DNA of 64,000 bases from Erythrocercus mccallii. Lineage: Eukaryota; Chordata; Aves; Passeriformes; Dicruridae. Where the stretch lies: contig VZRG01000374.1 in assembly GCA_013397435.1 (NCBI GenBank), positions 313,548 to 377,547 of the forward strand. The letters run 5' to 3'. Shown here in pieces: positions 21,305 through 35,460 of the stretch. The stretch's first letter is position 1. Each line of letters begins with the position of its first letter. The position numbers and the translations under genes were made by a program. The notes under the pieces were generated by a model that saw only the letters and a list, made by a program, of their open reading frames with translations, had not been told where the DNA came from and did no database searches.

Positions 21305-24300
21305 GAAGTCTGAACTTTTGATCATGAGAAATAGTTCGAAGGAAGAAAGGAATTGGTGTATTTTGGACAAAATTTGTTAATTTGCTGTAGGAAAGAAAAT
21401 TTGGAAGTGCATGGAGAGTGTACTTCATTGGACTAAAAAAACTTCAAACCCCTATAGCTGATTCCAAAAAGCAGCAAAAACAAATTCTGCTGCATAATTT
21501 AGCGACTTTTGCTAAAGAGAAGGAAAGTGGAGATTTAATTTACTCCTGTCTCCAGGCTAAGCTAAACTCTTCAGAGATTTTTTATATATGAAGCGTTGGG
21601 TGAAACTGAAGGACAGAAACTCACCGACTTTACTCCCGAGCCAGCTCTTGGGTGAGGAAAAACAGGAGCCAGCTACAAATCTTCCTTTTACAAATGGTAA
21701 ATATTCATTTATAGTGTAGAAGTGGCCTAAGAAAAAACAGGTTTTTTGCAATTATCCAGATGTCTCTCCCCAGTTATTTGAGATGCACTCTGTGGCTGAT
21801 GCATCCTTGCCAGCAGAAGGTTTGTCTTACTATAGGATTACAAAACATAGGGCTGCTATCCCAGTACCATATGCCTGACACTGGGGACACTTTGGAGGCT
21901 TATCTTATTCCTGACACAGCTGTACTGATGGATGTGTTGTGTAGATTAATCTTTCTGCCACGAATGTGAATATTATCACTTAGTGAACTTCCAGCAGTCG
22001 TGGCTTTGGCAAGGTAATTCCTTGACATGTCCTCTATTTATTCTTGATCATTTTGGGCATGGTTGTTCCTGAGTCCTTAGACAACAAAAATAATTCTTCA
22101 CAGAAGCTCTGAAAATACACTCATTTAACTCATAGTATTTTTTTTTTCGCTGTGTGGGTTTGTGTGTGTTGGGTTTTTTTGTCAAGGAAAATACAATTTA
22201 TCTAGTGTTATGGTATAACAAGTGTTTTAGTGTAATACTAGGGCATTAGGGATGGAGCTGGCATGGCTCATTGCTTCTGCTCTGTTCAGGCCCCCTCATT
22301 ACCTACATTCCCAACTGTGGTGTTTTCTGTGGGAATTGGTCTTTAACAATGTATGCTTTGCTTCGATATTTACAACCTCTTGCTGATCAGTGTATCAAAA
22401 GCATTTTCATTTAGAGGATGCATTTCAGGACTTTAATTGAGGAAATCTCTTTGTTCCAAGGCTCCATAATACAACCACACAAAATGCTGCCTTTGAACGA
22501 ACTAGGTCACTGTAACGCGTGCACACATAGAGTGATTCTCATCTGCTTAGGGTAGCTGACACTTGCTTGAGCCATATCCCTGGTGAGCTTGTCCCTGATT
22601 TATCCTTCTTGGACTGGCTTGTTCACAGGGAGCTTATGCTGAAAATTCACTGCTGGAGGTCATTCTCCATTCTTGGCATCTCTGGCAGCTTTAAGCTTAA
22701 ATTGCAGCCTCATTTTCTATCCAATCAATACCACTCTTATGTCGCTGAGTTTCCATGGTGCCCCCAATCTTCTGTCTACATATTGATGTCTGACAGCAGG
22801 AATAGCATTCTGTGTCACTATATATATTTACTAAACCTGTCAAAACTATTTAGGGTCTGTCGCACTAATTTATATCCATATCCTGATATTATTTGTATCT
22901 GTTGAGCTTTGACTGATGGAACTTGCTGCACTAAGGAATCGGCCCCAACAATGCACTCCAGGGATGGCTCAAGGGATGGATGTTTTGAGAAAGGGGAAAA
23001 AGACTCTCTTCTAGAGTAGCTGGGGTAGTCTAGAATCCTTTGAGCACAATAGAGTCGTTTTGAAAACACCCAAGTCTCAATGGCTCCAAGTTAATGCTTT
23101 GGAAATCATTCTTCATTGTGCTGCTCTGAATGCACAGAGGGTCCTCTCCAATGGAGCCGTGGAGAGGAAAATAGAAAAGTGGGCATTGTCAAGTGCTCAA
23201 TGCGTATTTGAGGGCAGTCCAGGGAAATTTGAGTCAGTTGTCTGACATCAATTTCTTCTGCAGAAGCACTGTGGAAAAATGGAATTAGAGGAGCCAGCAA
23301 TGTCTTCTGTAGTGTGGATGTTTTTGTTTTACTACAATAACCCACAGAGCAGAGTGGTTGCATAAGGAATGGTATGGTGGTGTCTCTCTGGGCTGACACA
23401 GCAGCAGTGAAACCAGATGAGAAAAGGCACATCTTCTGTGTATCACTAAATTTCAAGGCACGGACTACTTGTTATTTGTGTCAGCAGTGTTAGGCACTAA
23501 ATAAAGACCATATGGATTTTTTAAAAATTTAAATATGCTTTACAAACTGTTGATTTTAGATTGAACAGAAGTGGCCATCAGCTGAAGAACTCTTTAATCC
23601 CACTACCTTTAGCATGAGCTTGATCCAACCAATGAAATAAGCCCTGGCAGTCAATATGGAATTTGCTTCTTAATATTTTTCTTGTTCTGAGTTGCCAGAA
23701 GAACTGATCTTGTGATGCCAAGTTTGTCAATGCTTTTCAGACTCTCTTCAGGCTCCTACAGTTTTTTCCCTAGTGAAATGTAAGGACCTTAAAGACTTAA
23801 AAGGACCTGTTGCAGGTGATGGTATTAAAGTAGTTCTGTTTGTCTCAGCAATGTTTCACCTTATCGTGGTAGAAAGGACTTCACCTATCTAGACACTCTT
23901 GGCCAGTATGTCTCATCTTCTTTTATTCCAAGGAACAGAATCACTGTGCCTTTTAAAATATATGGGTCTACCTTCTGCAGCGGCACTGTGATAATTTTCT
24001 TATTTCTTAACTTTTTATTTCCTTCCTTGTCTATATGCGTGGGAGTGACTTTTGAAAAACTGTAGTCGTCTTGCAGACTGCTTTTTCATGTCTTTCAAGC
24101 TGAAGATTGAGAGAACACAACTGTAGGCAGTTTGATGGGAGTTGAGAAGGGGGAATGGGAATGTAATAAAGAGCGAGCTGTATTACTGATAAAGCCAGGG
24201 GATTTTCACCCTCACCACCCCTCCACTCCAAAGAGCCCTTCCTTACGTTCCCAGAGTGGCACATTCTAGTTTCAATGGGGATGACCTCTGGAGGTGAGGA

Positions 24301-25346
24301 GTTGAGCTAACTATATCTGAGGAAAATCCAGTTCCATTAATCGAGGAAAAATGTATTAATGTGTTATTTTGGGCCTTAGGAGCACATTGCTTGGCAAGTG
24401 CCAATGATTGCATGGCAGCTGCAACAGAGGGGTAAAGAGCAGGAGAGAGTTACAGGAGTTGGGTATTTTCTGATAAAAAAAGGCTTTGAAAACAACCAGT
24501 GCTGAAGGCTTCTGCACACGGCCGTTTAGTAAACTGCAAAGTTCAGTTTTAAACTGGGCTTTTCTGCTTTGAGACCTGCCAACACTATTTTAGAGCTCAT
24601 TAAATGTTTCATGAGAGCATTGTAAAAATCTTCCTTCCTCATTAGCTTCTACACAGTTTCAGCATAGTTTGGACCTTGTAAACTTCCCTTATTTACTTGT
24701 GGATGAAGCCATGTTCAAATGGCTGTGGGAAGGGAAGAAAAAGAGGAGAAATTCTCTAATACCCACTCTAAGTCCTTATTTTGCCACTGGTCTACAGGTA
24801 GCTAACCACATAAATGGTACTGAATTTTTGCTATATTCAAACAATATTTTTGGAGTAATTCCCCATCTGTACAAAACTCTCCTCTCAAGAGTAAAACCAG
24901 ATAGAACACTTGGGAGGGACGACAAGACTGGATGGGATCTGCTTTCCTTCTGAAAGCCTCATCTACACACCTGGGCTGATGCTCAGGTGTTTGAGGGAGG
25001 CTGGTCCAGCTGAGTGGAGACAGGCACAGGACTGTGAGGTGGAGGTAGACCGTTTCTTAGGCTGGAGTGCAAAGTTGTTCTTGATCTTCGGAGCTCATTG
25101 AGGCACAGAGACAGCTCTGCTGTAGTTTTCATTGTCTGACTTTGCTAATTGCATCTACCTGTTGCTTTTTCTGTCCCTAAGAATTAAAAGGCAAAAACCA
25201 GATAATTTGACTCCAGGGGTACATGCGTTGACACAAACAGTAAATATATGTGTATGTGTGGAAGCCAGAGTCCCTGCACAGAAATAACTGAACTAACTTC
25301 TCAGATCCAGCTCTAGTGGATATAAGACACAAAACCTGTTTTGTTC

Positions 25347-25362
25347 TTTTTTTTTTTTTTTT
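25347..25362. repeat. Poly(T) tract, 16 bases
   Basis: An uninterrupted T run followed by CTCCTCAG, which resembles a 3' splice site; no coding frame follows. Confidence 0.95.
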
Positions 25363-25747
25363 CTCCTCAGAGCCATGCAAACAGTGGCATTAGTTTCATA
25401 ACCAACTAAAGATTATATGGCTCTTGCATTTAAGGCTTCCTTGTTTCTGCTGGATCACTAGAACAACAGATTCATTTATGTATGTATTTATTTTTTAGCT
25501 TTACTCCTCACACATCCTCTATCTCGAAGTGCAAAGGAGCCATAGTAGTGCAATGCAAATGTATGCACCCATCTGTAGCCAACAACAGAAGGCTCACAGT
25601 CTGTAGCATCTTTTCCTCTGTGATAGGAGCATCCAAAATGTGCTTAATACATTGTGTAGGGGTATTTGTTGTATCAAAAACTTTGTTTTTAAAGATAACT
25701 ATTTTAGGTGTTCTCTCTTTTCTTTCTTCCTTTTTTTTTTTTAGCAG

Positions 25748-25839
25748 GTTTATGGCATAGAAGTGGCAACAGAGTGACATTGTCTCAAAATGCCCATTTT
25801 AACATTTCTGTAATGCTCCTTTAAGCACCTTATCAGATG
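25748..25839 (+). other. Weak candidate untranslated exon
   Basis: It is preceded by a 33-base almost pure pyrimidine tract (25709-25742) and AGCAG, and followed by GATG|GTAAGG (donor at 25840). The splice pair is among the best in the intron. Every frame of the 92 bases contains stops or only very short ORFs, so it could only be an untranslated or non-coding exon. Confidence 0.15.
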
Positions 25840-27047
25840 GTAAGGGATAGATCTCTTAAGAAAAGTATTGTCATTGAAAGTAAAATAGGAAGTGATTTAG
25901 AAATAGTTTGGTAGAAAGATGCAGTTCTGTTATGGCAGTGTCTGTGCAATGATGCTACAAAGTCACAGCTTACTTTCAAACAGCCAAGCTTCTTCCATTT
26001 CAATATTTAGTTCTTTTTCAGCTCACTAGAAATCATATTCTTCCTGTCTAGTAGAGATTAATATTTAACCAGGCACACATCCTCCAAACATTATTCAGGC
26101 CAAGTTGATGCTGCGGCAAGAGCTTCATCAGAATAAGGAATATATAATTCAGTCTAAGATTTAGAAAGAGTACCTCTCCTTTGTTTTGGCAACAAATTCT
26201 TCAAAATAAGACACAAATGCGCTATAGTGCTGCTAAATGATTGTGACTCTTCTTGTGCTTCTTGCAGCAAAATCTCATTGCTTTCATTGAAAGTGTCTGT
26301 GGAGTGAAGCATCTTTTATAAAATTAGAGATAATAGATTGTTCTCATATTCTGCCTTAAATCTGGTAGAAAACCGCTTTGTTCCTTTAGTTTGAAAAATA
26401 AAAATTACATGTTTAAAAGGAGCCTCCTCACCCCATCACATCAAACAGAAATAATTTGAAGTTCTTTTTCTGCCTAGGATGGTTTCACCTCAAAAACCAG
26501 TCTTTTACTGTAGGGATTTAGCTTGCTTTTTGGTGCTGAAAAGCCCCTGAGATGCCATGGTTGCTTCCCAACAGCTTGTGCCACCTGAGTGCCTGGTTGT
26601 TTGCTTGGATTGCTGCTTTCCCAGAGGCCAGAAAGATGTTTTTCTTTGTGCAAGAGTCACTTGCTTTTATTAGAAGCCTGTCTGGCTGCAGCTGATATGC
26701 AGCAGGGACGGGTGGATGGAAAAAATCTACTAGCCAACAGATAGGATTTTCAGCAGTCTTCCAAAAATGCTGCAAGCTTTGATTCAGGAACTTCATGTCA
26801 TTTCACTTACTAAATCCTCACTTTGCTAAGCTGTCCCTTCAGCCCATGTTTCTTGTCCGATTTGCGCGTTGTCAGTTGCTAATCTCTGTAGTTGATGTTT
26901 GCTTAAGTGATTATTTGGCAGGAGCGTGTGAGCAGGCGTGTGTGTGTGATTGCTGTTGGCATGGCAGTTGGTATGATATGGCATTAGCATACTTGTTCCA
27001 TACTCTGGGCCTCCTCCTCTTCTAGGCTTTTTTATGCAACAGAAGGA

Positions 27048-27112
27048 CAAAAAGAAAACCAAACAAAAAACCAACCCACGAACCAAACTAAAGACCCCCA
27101 CAAACCAAATCA
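27048..27112. repeat. A/C-rich low-complexity run
   Basis: Irregular CCAAAC / CCCACAAACC units over about 65 bases, with no unit conserved enough to call a satellite. Confidence 0.8.
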
Positions 27113-30100
27113 GGAACCCATGTGGGAGCTGGTTACGGTACGTGATCCTCTGGCCAGTTTGACCAGAGATCTGCAGAGTTCAGAGGAGCCTGAAGCTTGC
27201 TCTCGCTCTCCTTCTGGTACTAATCCCAAATAGACCATCCACCAGCAGAGGATTTGTAAAGGGCTGCAGGGATTATGGGCTGCCTAAGTAGGGGTATCTG
27301 CATTGAATCTTTGCTGTGCTTGCAAATACCATGGGAAACTGTATTTATGGGGTGGTAAAGAAGAAAAGGCAAACTCCTCTCCCTTCATGCTTGTTAGCTC
27401 AAGAGACTGTCACTAAATGGGACATGGGTTTCAATTTGTATTTTGGATTCATTAATATTGAGTGGTCATTGGGATTATAGGTGTATGTGTTTTAAGAGGT
27501 GTCATTCTCTTCTTTCCATTGCTTCTAGTTTGAGCTATAGTCTTTGTGTGTCTTGTGCATTGTTGGAACATCTTTATGGGCTCTGAGTTACCTCACTGAG
27601 AACAGTGGGATTTACTTAGACAAAGTAAATGTAAAAGTGTGTGTAAAATATTTGCTTGATCGTGCAAACTTCATTTATAAGTTTAATATAATTAGTGGAA
27701 ATAAAACTCTCTGATGACACAGTATGTGTTCAGGTCCATGCCCTTTGTGAGTGGTTGGTATGAAAGCTCTTGTGAAAAGTTTTATAGCAATATATTCACC
27801 ATGGGGCCTTTGACAGCTTCACTTGGTATTTTTTCTGGACCTCTGTTTAAGCATGAACTGCTCTTGTATTATTTTTTTTTCTCTTTTTTTGTAAAGTCAA
27901 GCTAATGAACAATTGGGTTTCTCCTCCACTTTCCCATGTAAACTGCTTCTGTTAGTCCATGTTAATAATCATTGCTTTCCAAGGCAGAGTCTGGGCTGTG
28001 CATAGCTCCTGGCCAGACCTGTCCCTGAATGACAAGCTGGTGCTGTGAAGGTTCTGAGTTTATCCTGATGAGAGGTGGAGGCTGGCATCTTCCCACTGGG
28101 ATGAACCAGTTTTGTCTCTGAAGGGGGAAATCTTATGGGCTTAACATCTGAAATATTTTGTAAATCAGAAATGTAGGAGAGAGGGGAACATTTTCTCTCT
28201 GTGTTCATAACGACCTGCAAAATTTGCTATATTTTCATTATGAAAAGAATTTCCGAAGTTCAAAAAGGCATGGGAATGGGGGGAGAAGTGTGTGAACTTC
28301 CTGTTCTTACCCATAATATTGATCCAGAAAAGTTATTTTGAAGCTGCTTTCAAAAATATTTGTAGGCACTTCCAGTATTTTGCAACTGAGCTAACATTTA
28401 CAGACACCTCTTCTTACTTGGTAGTGCAGTGTCCTAAATGGTCCTGGCCTGTCTTTGGCTGCTTCTCTGTGCCCAAATACAGCACCTCTGTACTGATTTT
28501 CCCAAATGGTGAGAACTGTTGAGAAAAGTGGTTGGTTGAATACTGCCACACAAGAAAAGGACTTAAAAAATAAAAGTAGCATCTTATAGCATCTACTTTT
28601 TTCATTTAATTGCTATGTACTATATTTTAGTTTGAATTATTTATGACTATGTCTGAAAGTCTTTTAAATAAGAGCCCCTCTTTCCTGTGCTAACCACAAC
28701 TGTAGGATGAGTGGGTATGGCAGGCATGTGTTTTTATAGAGGAAAAGAGAGAGAGCTGTAGAGACTTTGCCCTGACATCATGCTTCACACACACACCAAA
28801 AGCAAGTGTCTGCTTGGAGAACTTTAAAAAATGTAGGGATACATTGCAAAAATGTGTTAGATAACTTTAGACTTACCAATTGTACAACATGTACTCTAAA
28901 TGACAAGGTCACATCTTTATGCATTGACACTTTCAGCATGTGCAATAAGGCTCTGATTCGAGCTGGGATTTTACCAACTGAGATTTCTCAAGTAAGTGTG
29001 GCTGGGAATTTCTTGTCTTATTTAAACTGCAACAAACAAAAAACTCAAAGTAGAAATAGTCTGTGAAGTGTAACCTATCTATCTTAAGTCATGAAAAATT
29101 GAGGTTAAAATACTTTGTCTAAGGCTTATCGACATGGAAATTTTTGAGTTACTGAATCCATGATTTCTGTTCCAGGTCAGTGGAACTCTAGCTTGAATCT
29201 GAACACTTCCAGCACTTAATGGGTGTTGAGAGAATGGAAACAAGAACTTACTCTACATATGAAATAAACACATTGGCTGCACTAAGCTCTTTGTGATGCC
29301 CTGTGATGTCCAGCTTGTGCTCTTCATTAGGGCATTTTTATGATCATGATGCCTCAGAAATAAGTGCTACAGAATACAGCAGTGGGCAACCAGGAGCATT
29401 TTCTCAAGTTCATCCTTTCCTGATCCATTTAAAATTTTTTTAAAAGCATACCTTTGAGAATTAGAATCTAAGTGTAGTATCTGTAAACAGTTTAAACAGT
29501 TGCAAGAAGTTATTATAAAATTGTCTATTTACAAAATAATTGTGAATTTTTGAAATAATTTGTAATTGTTATTTACAATTATTACTACTGTTATTGTAGA
29601 ATTGAACAAAAATAGAAGTTTTATTTCATTTTCCCCCAAAATCTTGTTCATGTCCTTTCCAATTCCTTCGCAGGACATGGTGTTTTGAATTTTTTTCCTT
29701 TTTTCTCCCTGTATAATCATAACTTCTGTTGCAAAAAGCATTATAGCCTTTGATCAGTGCCCTTAGCAGAGAATAAGCTTGGTTTTCACTGCCTGATGCA
29801 AAGTGTGATTGATATGAAAAAAAGGGATTTTTTTAATCTCGTTTATATCTGTCTTCTGTTCCTTCAGGTTTAAAAAATATAATTTAGACCTAAATACTTT
29901 TTGGAGTAGCAGAACTTCCAAGCTGCAGCTGCTGATCCCAGATGGACTCTGGTTTCCTTGCTCAGTCTCCTGTATGGTCCCAGCTTTGCTGCCTTGCAGA
30001 GCTGAACCACTGAAGGCAGAAAGTGCTTCTGTAGCAGCAGCTGGGTCAGTCTGTGCTTTTCCTAAGGCATGGACCACTCTCTTCAGTCCAATTGTAAAAG

Positions 30101-33100
30101 ATGTGAAAGTGGATGGAATAGCATGGGTTGAGTTCTGTGAAACCAGGCTTATGTGGATTTCTTAAAACTCTTTGCAAATAGTGTTCATCTTCCTTAGCTT
30201 TAAATGTGGACAGATCTGAAAGGGGTTTTCCCCTAGGCAGATAAGCCACAAGAAATCTGTTTTGGTCTTGAAGATGTACTTTCATTACTCTGAATAGCTG
30301 AGGTTTCCTGAATCTTAATTTTGAATCCATGTGTCTATAATGTCCTTATTTTCATAACCTCAACTTGTCTTTGCTTTAATCTGTCTTCTATTTAAATAGT
30401 GCAGTAGGTCACCTTTCATAAATATTACACATTCTCTCATGTTTCTAATTTTCAATAGCCTTTTACAGCCCCATGCCTAATTCTAAATCAACAGAATATT
30501 TATTTTTCCTTTTTTCTAATTCTGCTCACAATTCATGCCCTTATTCTAGCAATCAAGTTTAGTTGAAATTTAACCCGTCATTCTGTAATTTTAATTTCCA
30601 CAGGCAAACTTTTTTTCATGTTACAGTTCACAATTTTAGAAGGGCTGTTCCAAAGTTTTGTCTACTTGGAAATGACTCTTTTGTTAAGCACAGGGATGTG
30701 ACATCATCTGTCTCCAGAATTTTTTTGATGTCTAGAAGTTGGTTCAGTAGTCACTAGTGTACAGCAGTATAGAAGCAGATAAATATAAATTTGTTTTTTT
30801 GTTTGTTTGTTTTTCCATTAGACTTCAACATGTCTGTGGTGAATTTTGTCTGGTATTTGTGTTGTCCAGTTGCCTGGATAATTGTGAGGACAAGGACCCC
30901 CATACTGTTGATTAACACTACATTATATGGGCAGAGTGTTTTGTTTTCCATTTGTTTTCCATTCTTTCTTACAGATGCTTCACAAATGCCTTCTGCAACA
31001 CTGATCCTACCCAGGACTTCAGGTGCTAAAACATCTCCCTTTGGCACTAAAAAGAATATTGTTCTTATCCTGGGAGTCTCTGTTTCTTGGCTAATATTGA
31101 AAGAAGGATAGGACCTTTCCTCATGTCCCAAGATGACAAAACTCTCCTAACAGTTTCAAAGTCTTTGAAAATCTGAACAATTTACATCTAGTGAAAAATA
31201 GCCAGGATATATTTTTAAAGCCTCTTTGTAGTTAGTGAGGCACGATTTATTGTTGTGAGAAATGTGCTTTTTTGGACTTTTCTAGTTTGTGGGGCTTCTA
31301 TTTCAGCTGGTTTACACTTGCCTTTAACAGACTTTTCTCAGCTCTGGAAATACAGTTTAGTGCAATCAAATTTCTCAAGTAGTTCCTTTTTTTTTCATTT
31401 GCTTTATTTTATTTCCCCTAACCCTGTCTGGCAGTTCTGCCTCAAGTTCTTTACTTGTACAACCCTAGGGCATGCACCTCCCTCCCCTGCTCTGAAGTGA
31501 GAACTGAAGCAGGGGAGCCATTTAACTTCTGTGCAATCTCTTTCTGCCCTCACTGACTTTGCATCAGGAGAGTCTGCAGGGCCCACTGGCTCTTCTGGAG
31601 TTCCAGGCTCCCGTATGCTTCAGGAATGCCTTATTACTTGTCACTATGCATTTGCTTCCTTGTTCTTCAGCCTTGCTCTTGGACCTCTTCATCTCCATTT
31701 TACATCTCACCTGCCAAAGTTGTTCTCTCATATTAGTTTCACTTGGGCTGCATTTCCATTTTCTTTCTCTTAAAGATATCCTGTGAATGAATAAATTCTT
31801 AAACTACATTTGTGAAGTAATTTTGTTTTCTTTTATTTCTGTCTGACCAGAAGTATCATCAGTGATTGCATTTTGGCATCATATCAGAGTAGCTGTGCTC
31901 ATTTTTGGCATGCTTTTTGAAAGGACAGCTCTCGGGGAACAGAAAGAAGCGACTCCCAGACTCTGTGATTTTTAAAACCTGGTTCTCTAAGCACTGATAA
32001 TGACTTCCCAGTCATACACCATAATCAGGTGGTAACTGTGGTGTGAAGATTTCAAATGACTGTGAGAGAATTCTATGCTTACATCCTGTGGAAATGTATC
32101 TGAACTGTCACAGTCCTCACTTTAGAAATAAGTCTAGAAGCAGCCCTAATTCCTTAATCAATTCTTTTTCATTGTTTGGGACTTACTCATTGTGGGTTTT
32201 CCTTCTGCAATCTCCAAACTAACTGCCATCATGTGAATTGATTACACTGACAAGAGATAATTTACAAAAATTATCATACTTTCACTTTTATAGAAAATGG
32301 TAATGTCAGAATTTGATCACCAACTATTTCACATCGATTAGCCCAGCTCTGAATTGGAGGCTTGTATATTATCATCCTCAAAACTGTAGCTCGAAATTTC
32401 TAGTTGGAAACTCTCACTTACTGTACCTCCCTGCAAGGAAAGCTTGAAAAGTCCTATTTGTCCTCCTGACTTCTTCTTCCTTAGCTGGTTTGTGTGTAAT
32501 ATTGTATGGTTTTGCCTTTTAGAAAAATTCCCTCTAAGCATTTTAGTTAGAAGCCTGATCCGAAGTATCTGAAGGTCCACCAAAGTAACTAAATATATAC
32601 GTAAAAGTAAATGTATATATGTATATAGGCTCATTGTGATTTAGATTGACTGTATATTTTAACAGTTTTTGTGCCCCTGCCTTGCTGGGGGGGGAGGAAG
32701 TTAGTTGTTTATTTGTTTGTTTTTGTACTTATTTGGGTTTTTTAGTTAACAGTTGGGAAAACTGTGCTCCAGGAAGCTGTTTGTGATATTAGAAATGTGT
32801 GCTAATTGCACCCATGTACATCTAATTTGTTGCCCTGATGCTTTTCAGCTGTAGTAAATGGATAACTATTTGAAAACAAATATGTTGTCAGAAATGAAAT
32901 ATCCTGTGCAAACTACCCATTTTCCCTTAAGTCTGACTGTGTTCAGTTTATCTGATGCTGACTTAGTCTCCATGCATCTCACAGAAAATTATTTTTATAT
33001 TAATTTCTCATAGTGACACTTATACTTCTAAAATGTCTTTTATTTAACTCCTAGAATCATTTATATTTTTTGCAAAATTGATTCTCCCCTCTTTTTCCCC

Positions 33101-35447
33101 TTTCTGATTCCTACTATGGAAAATCAACTCTTAGTAAGTTGAGGTTGTGAGTACTTTAATGTTATTATATTTTAAGTGTGGAATCCCAAAGCAACTCTTT
33201 TTTGAAAGAGAGGAATCTTTTGTTTCAGCCTTCATTTTGGAGCTATCCCACATGCTCAGCAGTGGTGGGGAGGGCAGAGCTTGGACATCTGCCCTGTGCT
33301 TGCTCCTCAGTAGGTCATGTGCAACCCTTTCCCCAGGTTGCATTCCTGTGCACAGATGGAATGAGAGAGATGGGACAGTAGTGTCTTATCACAAGCTGAT
33401 GTCACAACAAGCAGTCTCAAAACATCTCTGTGCTTTTTTTTTTCTATTTTGATGCATGCCAGCATCTTTTTAGCAGGAGAAAATCAACTTATGCAAACAT
33501 ATGCCAAGAGCAGGAAGGGAAGGCTATTTGATCAGGAAGTCTGAAATGGGCTTGTCTTTAACAGTTGGTTTTCTTTCTTTGTGCTGCTGGAACAAGATTT
33601 ATAACAGTGATTAATAACCACAGAGGTCACCCAAGCCATTTTAAATTCATATCTTTAGAGAAAAGCATCTGTAAAGGAATATATGAAGAGGAAAGAGGCA
33701 ATTGTGAGCCTGAGCTAGGCAGCACCGACATGTTCTTCCTTTTTAGCAAACTGTGTGTGCAAGTTAGGTGCATTGCCACTAGTCAGCCCTGTCTCTCAGC
33801 ATTTCCATATAAGCCTGTTAACTGGATTGGGCTGGACTTAAGGAAGAGCTCATTCCTAATCTTGATGAGCTCAAGTGGAGAGTGCTGTGCATGGGCACAA
33901 GGGCTTAGTGTTCCTTGTCATCATGTGAGTCACTAAATACGTTACAGGTTTTGCTGTGACAGGCACAGCACCAGGAGTGACAGAAGCCAACTGAGGTTGC
34001 AGATAACCTCCTGCTTCTAAAGGTGGAGCTTTTAGAATATTTGCCTACCATCCCTCTGAGTGTGGCAAATGAAGGGGTGACAACAAGTAGCTTTTGTTTA
34101 AAGTCAATCATTGTTTAGGTGGAACTTGAGGAAAAACATGCCTGGTTTGAATGGTGCTCCACTGCACAAAGGCTTTGGAAATAAAATAGCTTGACCTTTC
34201 TTAATAGCACACCTGTGTTTGACATCCAGCTGCTAATGCCACTGCACTCAGTGCATGGTTAGAGGATTTGTGGGAGAGGGAAGAATTTAAGTGTGCTGAT
34301 CAGAGTTCAGTGGAAATGTCTTTGTCATATGACAGGTAGAAACAAGGACTGTCAGCCTCCTGGGACTGGAGTGAGCCTTCAGCTTGGTCTGGTGGGATTG
34401 GTCTATGGGATCTGGTGGCCCTGTTAACACAGCAGTAATGTGTTCTCTGCTGCTCTGGTGTTCACCACAGATCACACGGCATCCATGACATTGTCTTATG
34501 GTGTGCTTTCCTACATGTGTGCTTTGCAGGCTTCCAGCAGCTCTGTGAGGTCCCAGCAAAACCTACCACTGATCCCATTCTCCTCCCTCTCTGTGTGCAT
34601 GGTGGAGCGCACAGGATGTGTGTGTAACAGACAAATCACAGCAACTGAGAAGTCAAAGTAGAAGTAGAAGTCAAAATTGTCTGGACAAATCAATTTCTCT
34701 GCAACTGAGAGCTTTTCACAGTGAAATGGAACACACTGTCCTTTGGGGTTAATAAAATGTTCTCATACAAAAATTTGGAAATGTAGGGTAGCAGGAGGCA
34801 GTCTGAGAGCAGTTCCTGTTTGCTGCCAAGAATGCTGAGTGTTCGTCTTTTAACCCACTCATTCCAGGACAGCTGAGCTCCAGCTGTGGTCTGTATGCGT
34901 TGTTTGGTGCACAGTGACTAACCTAGTTACTGTGTGCTTTCAGTTACGACACGTTTTAGTGTGAGAATTTCCAAGTGAGAATTGGGCGTAGTGGGTGAAA
35001 TGTGCTTGACCCCATTTGATGCAACTTCAGCATCTGCCTCTTTGGAGGCTGGGGAGACTCCTGAAGAGGCAGAAACATCTCAAAACATTTGACTTTGTGA
35101 TTCCTGGAACATCTACCATAGCTGTAAAGGCAGATGAAGATGGTGTCCAAGAAAGGACCAAAGAGGATTGATTGCAGGGTGCTCTAAACCTGAGGAGAGG
35201 ACTTTGATGTGCTATGAGAAACCTATCCAGGACATATTGGGAGGCTCCCAGACCTAACACTGATTGGAAAACAAGCTGCATTGTCATGTTCTTAGACCCC
35301 TTTCCCAGGGCCAGGCTTGGGACAGCTGTTGGGATGGTGTGGCTCCCACACAATGAGGAGCAGTGGATGCTGCAGGTAGTGATTAAGAAGTTGTGTGAGT
35401 ACAGGGACACCAAGGACTGTAGCAGAAATGCAAGAGTTTGGTTTGGG

Positions 35448-35460
35448 TTTTTTTTTTTTT
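35448..35460. repeat. Poly(T) tract, 13 bases
   Basis: Preceded by GGTTTGGG, like other G/T-rich runs in this window. Confidence 0.9.

Larger units (their letters stand above)
20467..25747 (+). other. Intronic stretch, nothing recognisable
   Basis: Unique-looking sequence with a poly(A) at 21279-21304, a T/G-rich run near 22139-22188, and poly(T) runs at 25347-25362 and 25731-25742. Frames of up to 116 codons are scattered on both strands without splice context. Confidence 0.5.

Noticed and set aside
25080..25125. TGAGGCACAGAGACAG, resembling a MIR block
   Set aside because: A single isolated block without the neighbouring MIR blocks is too little evidence.
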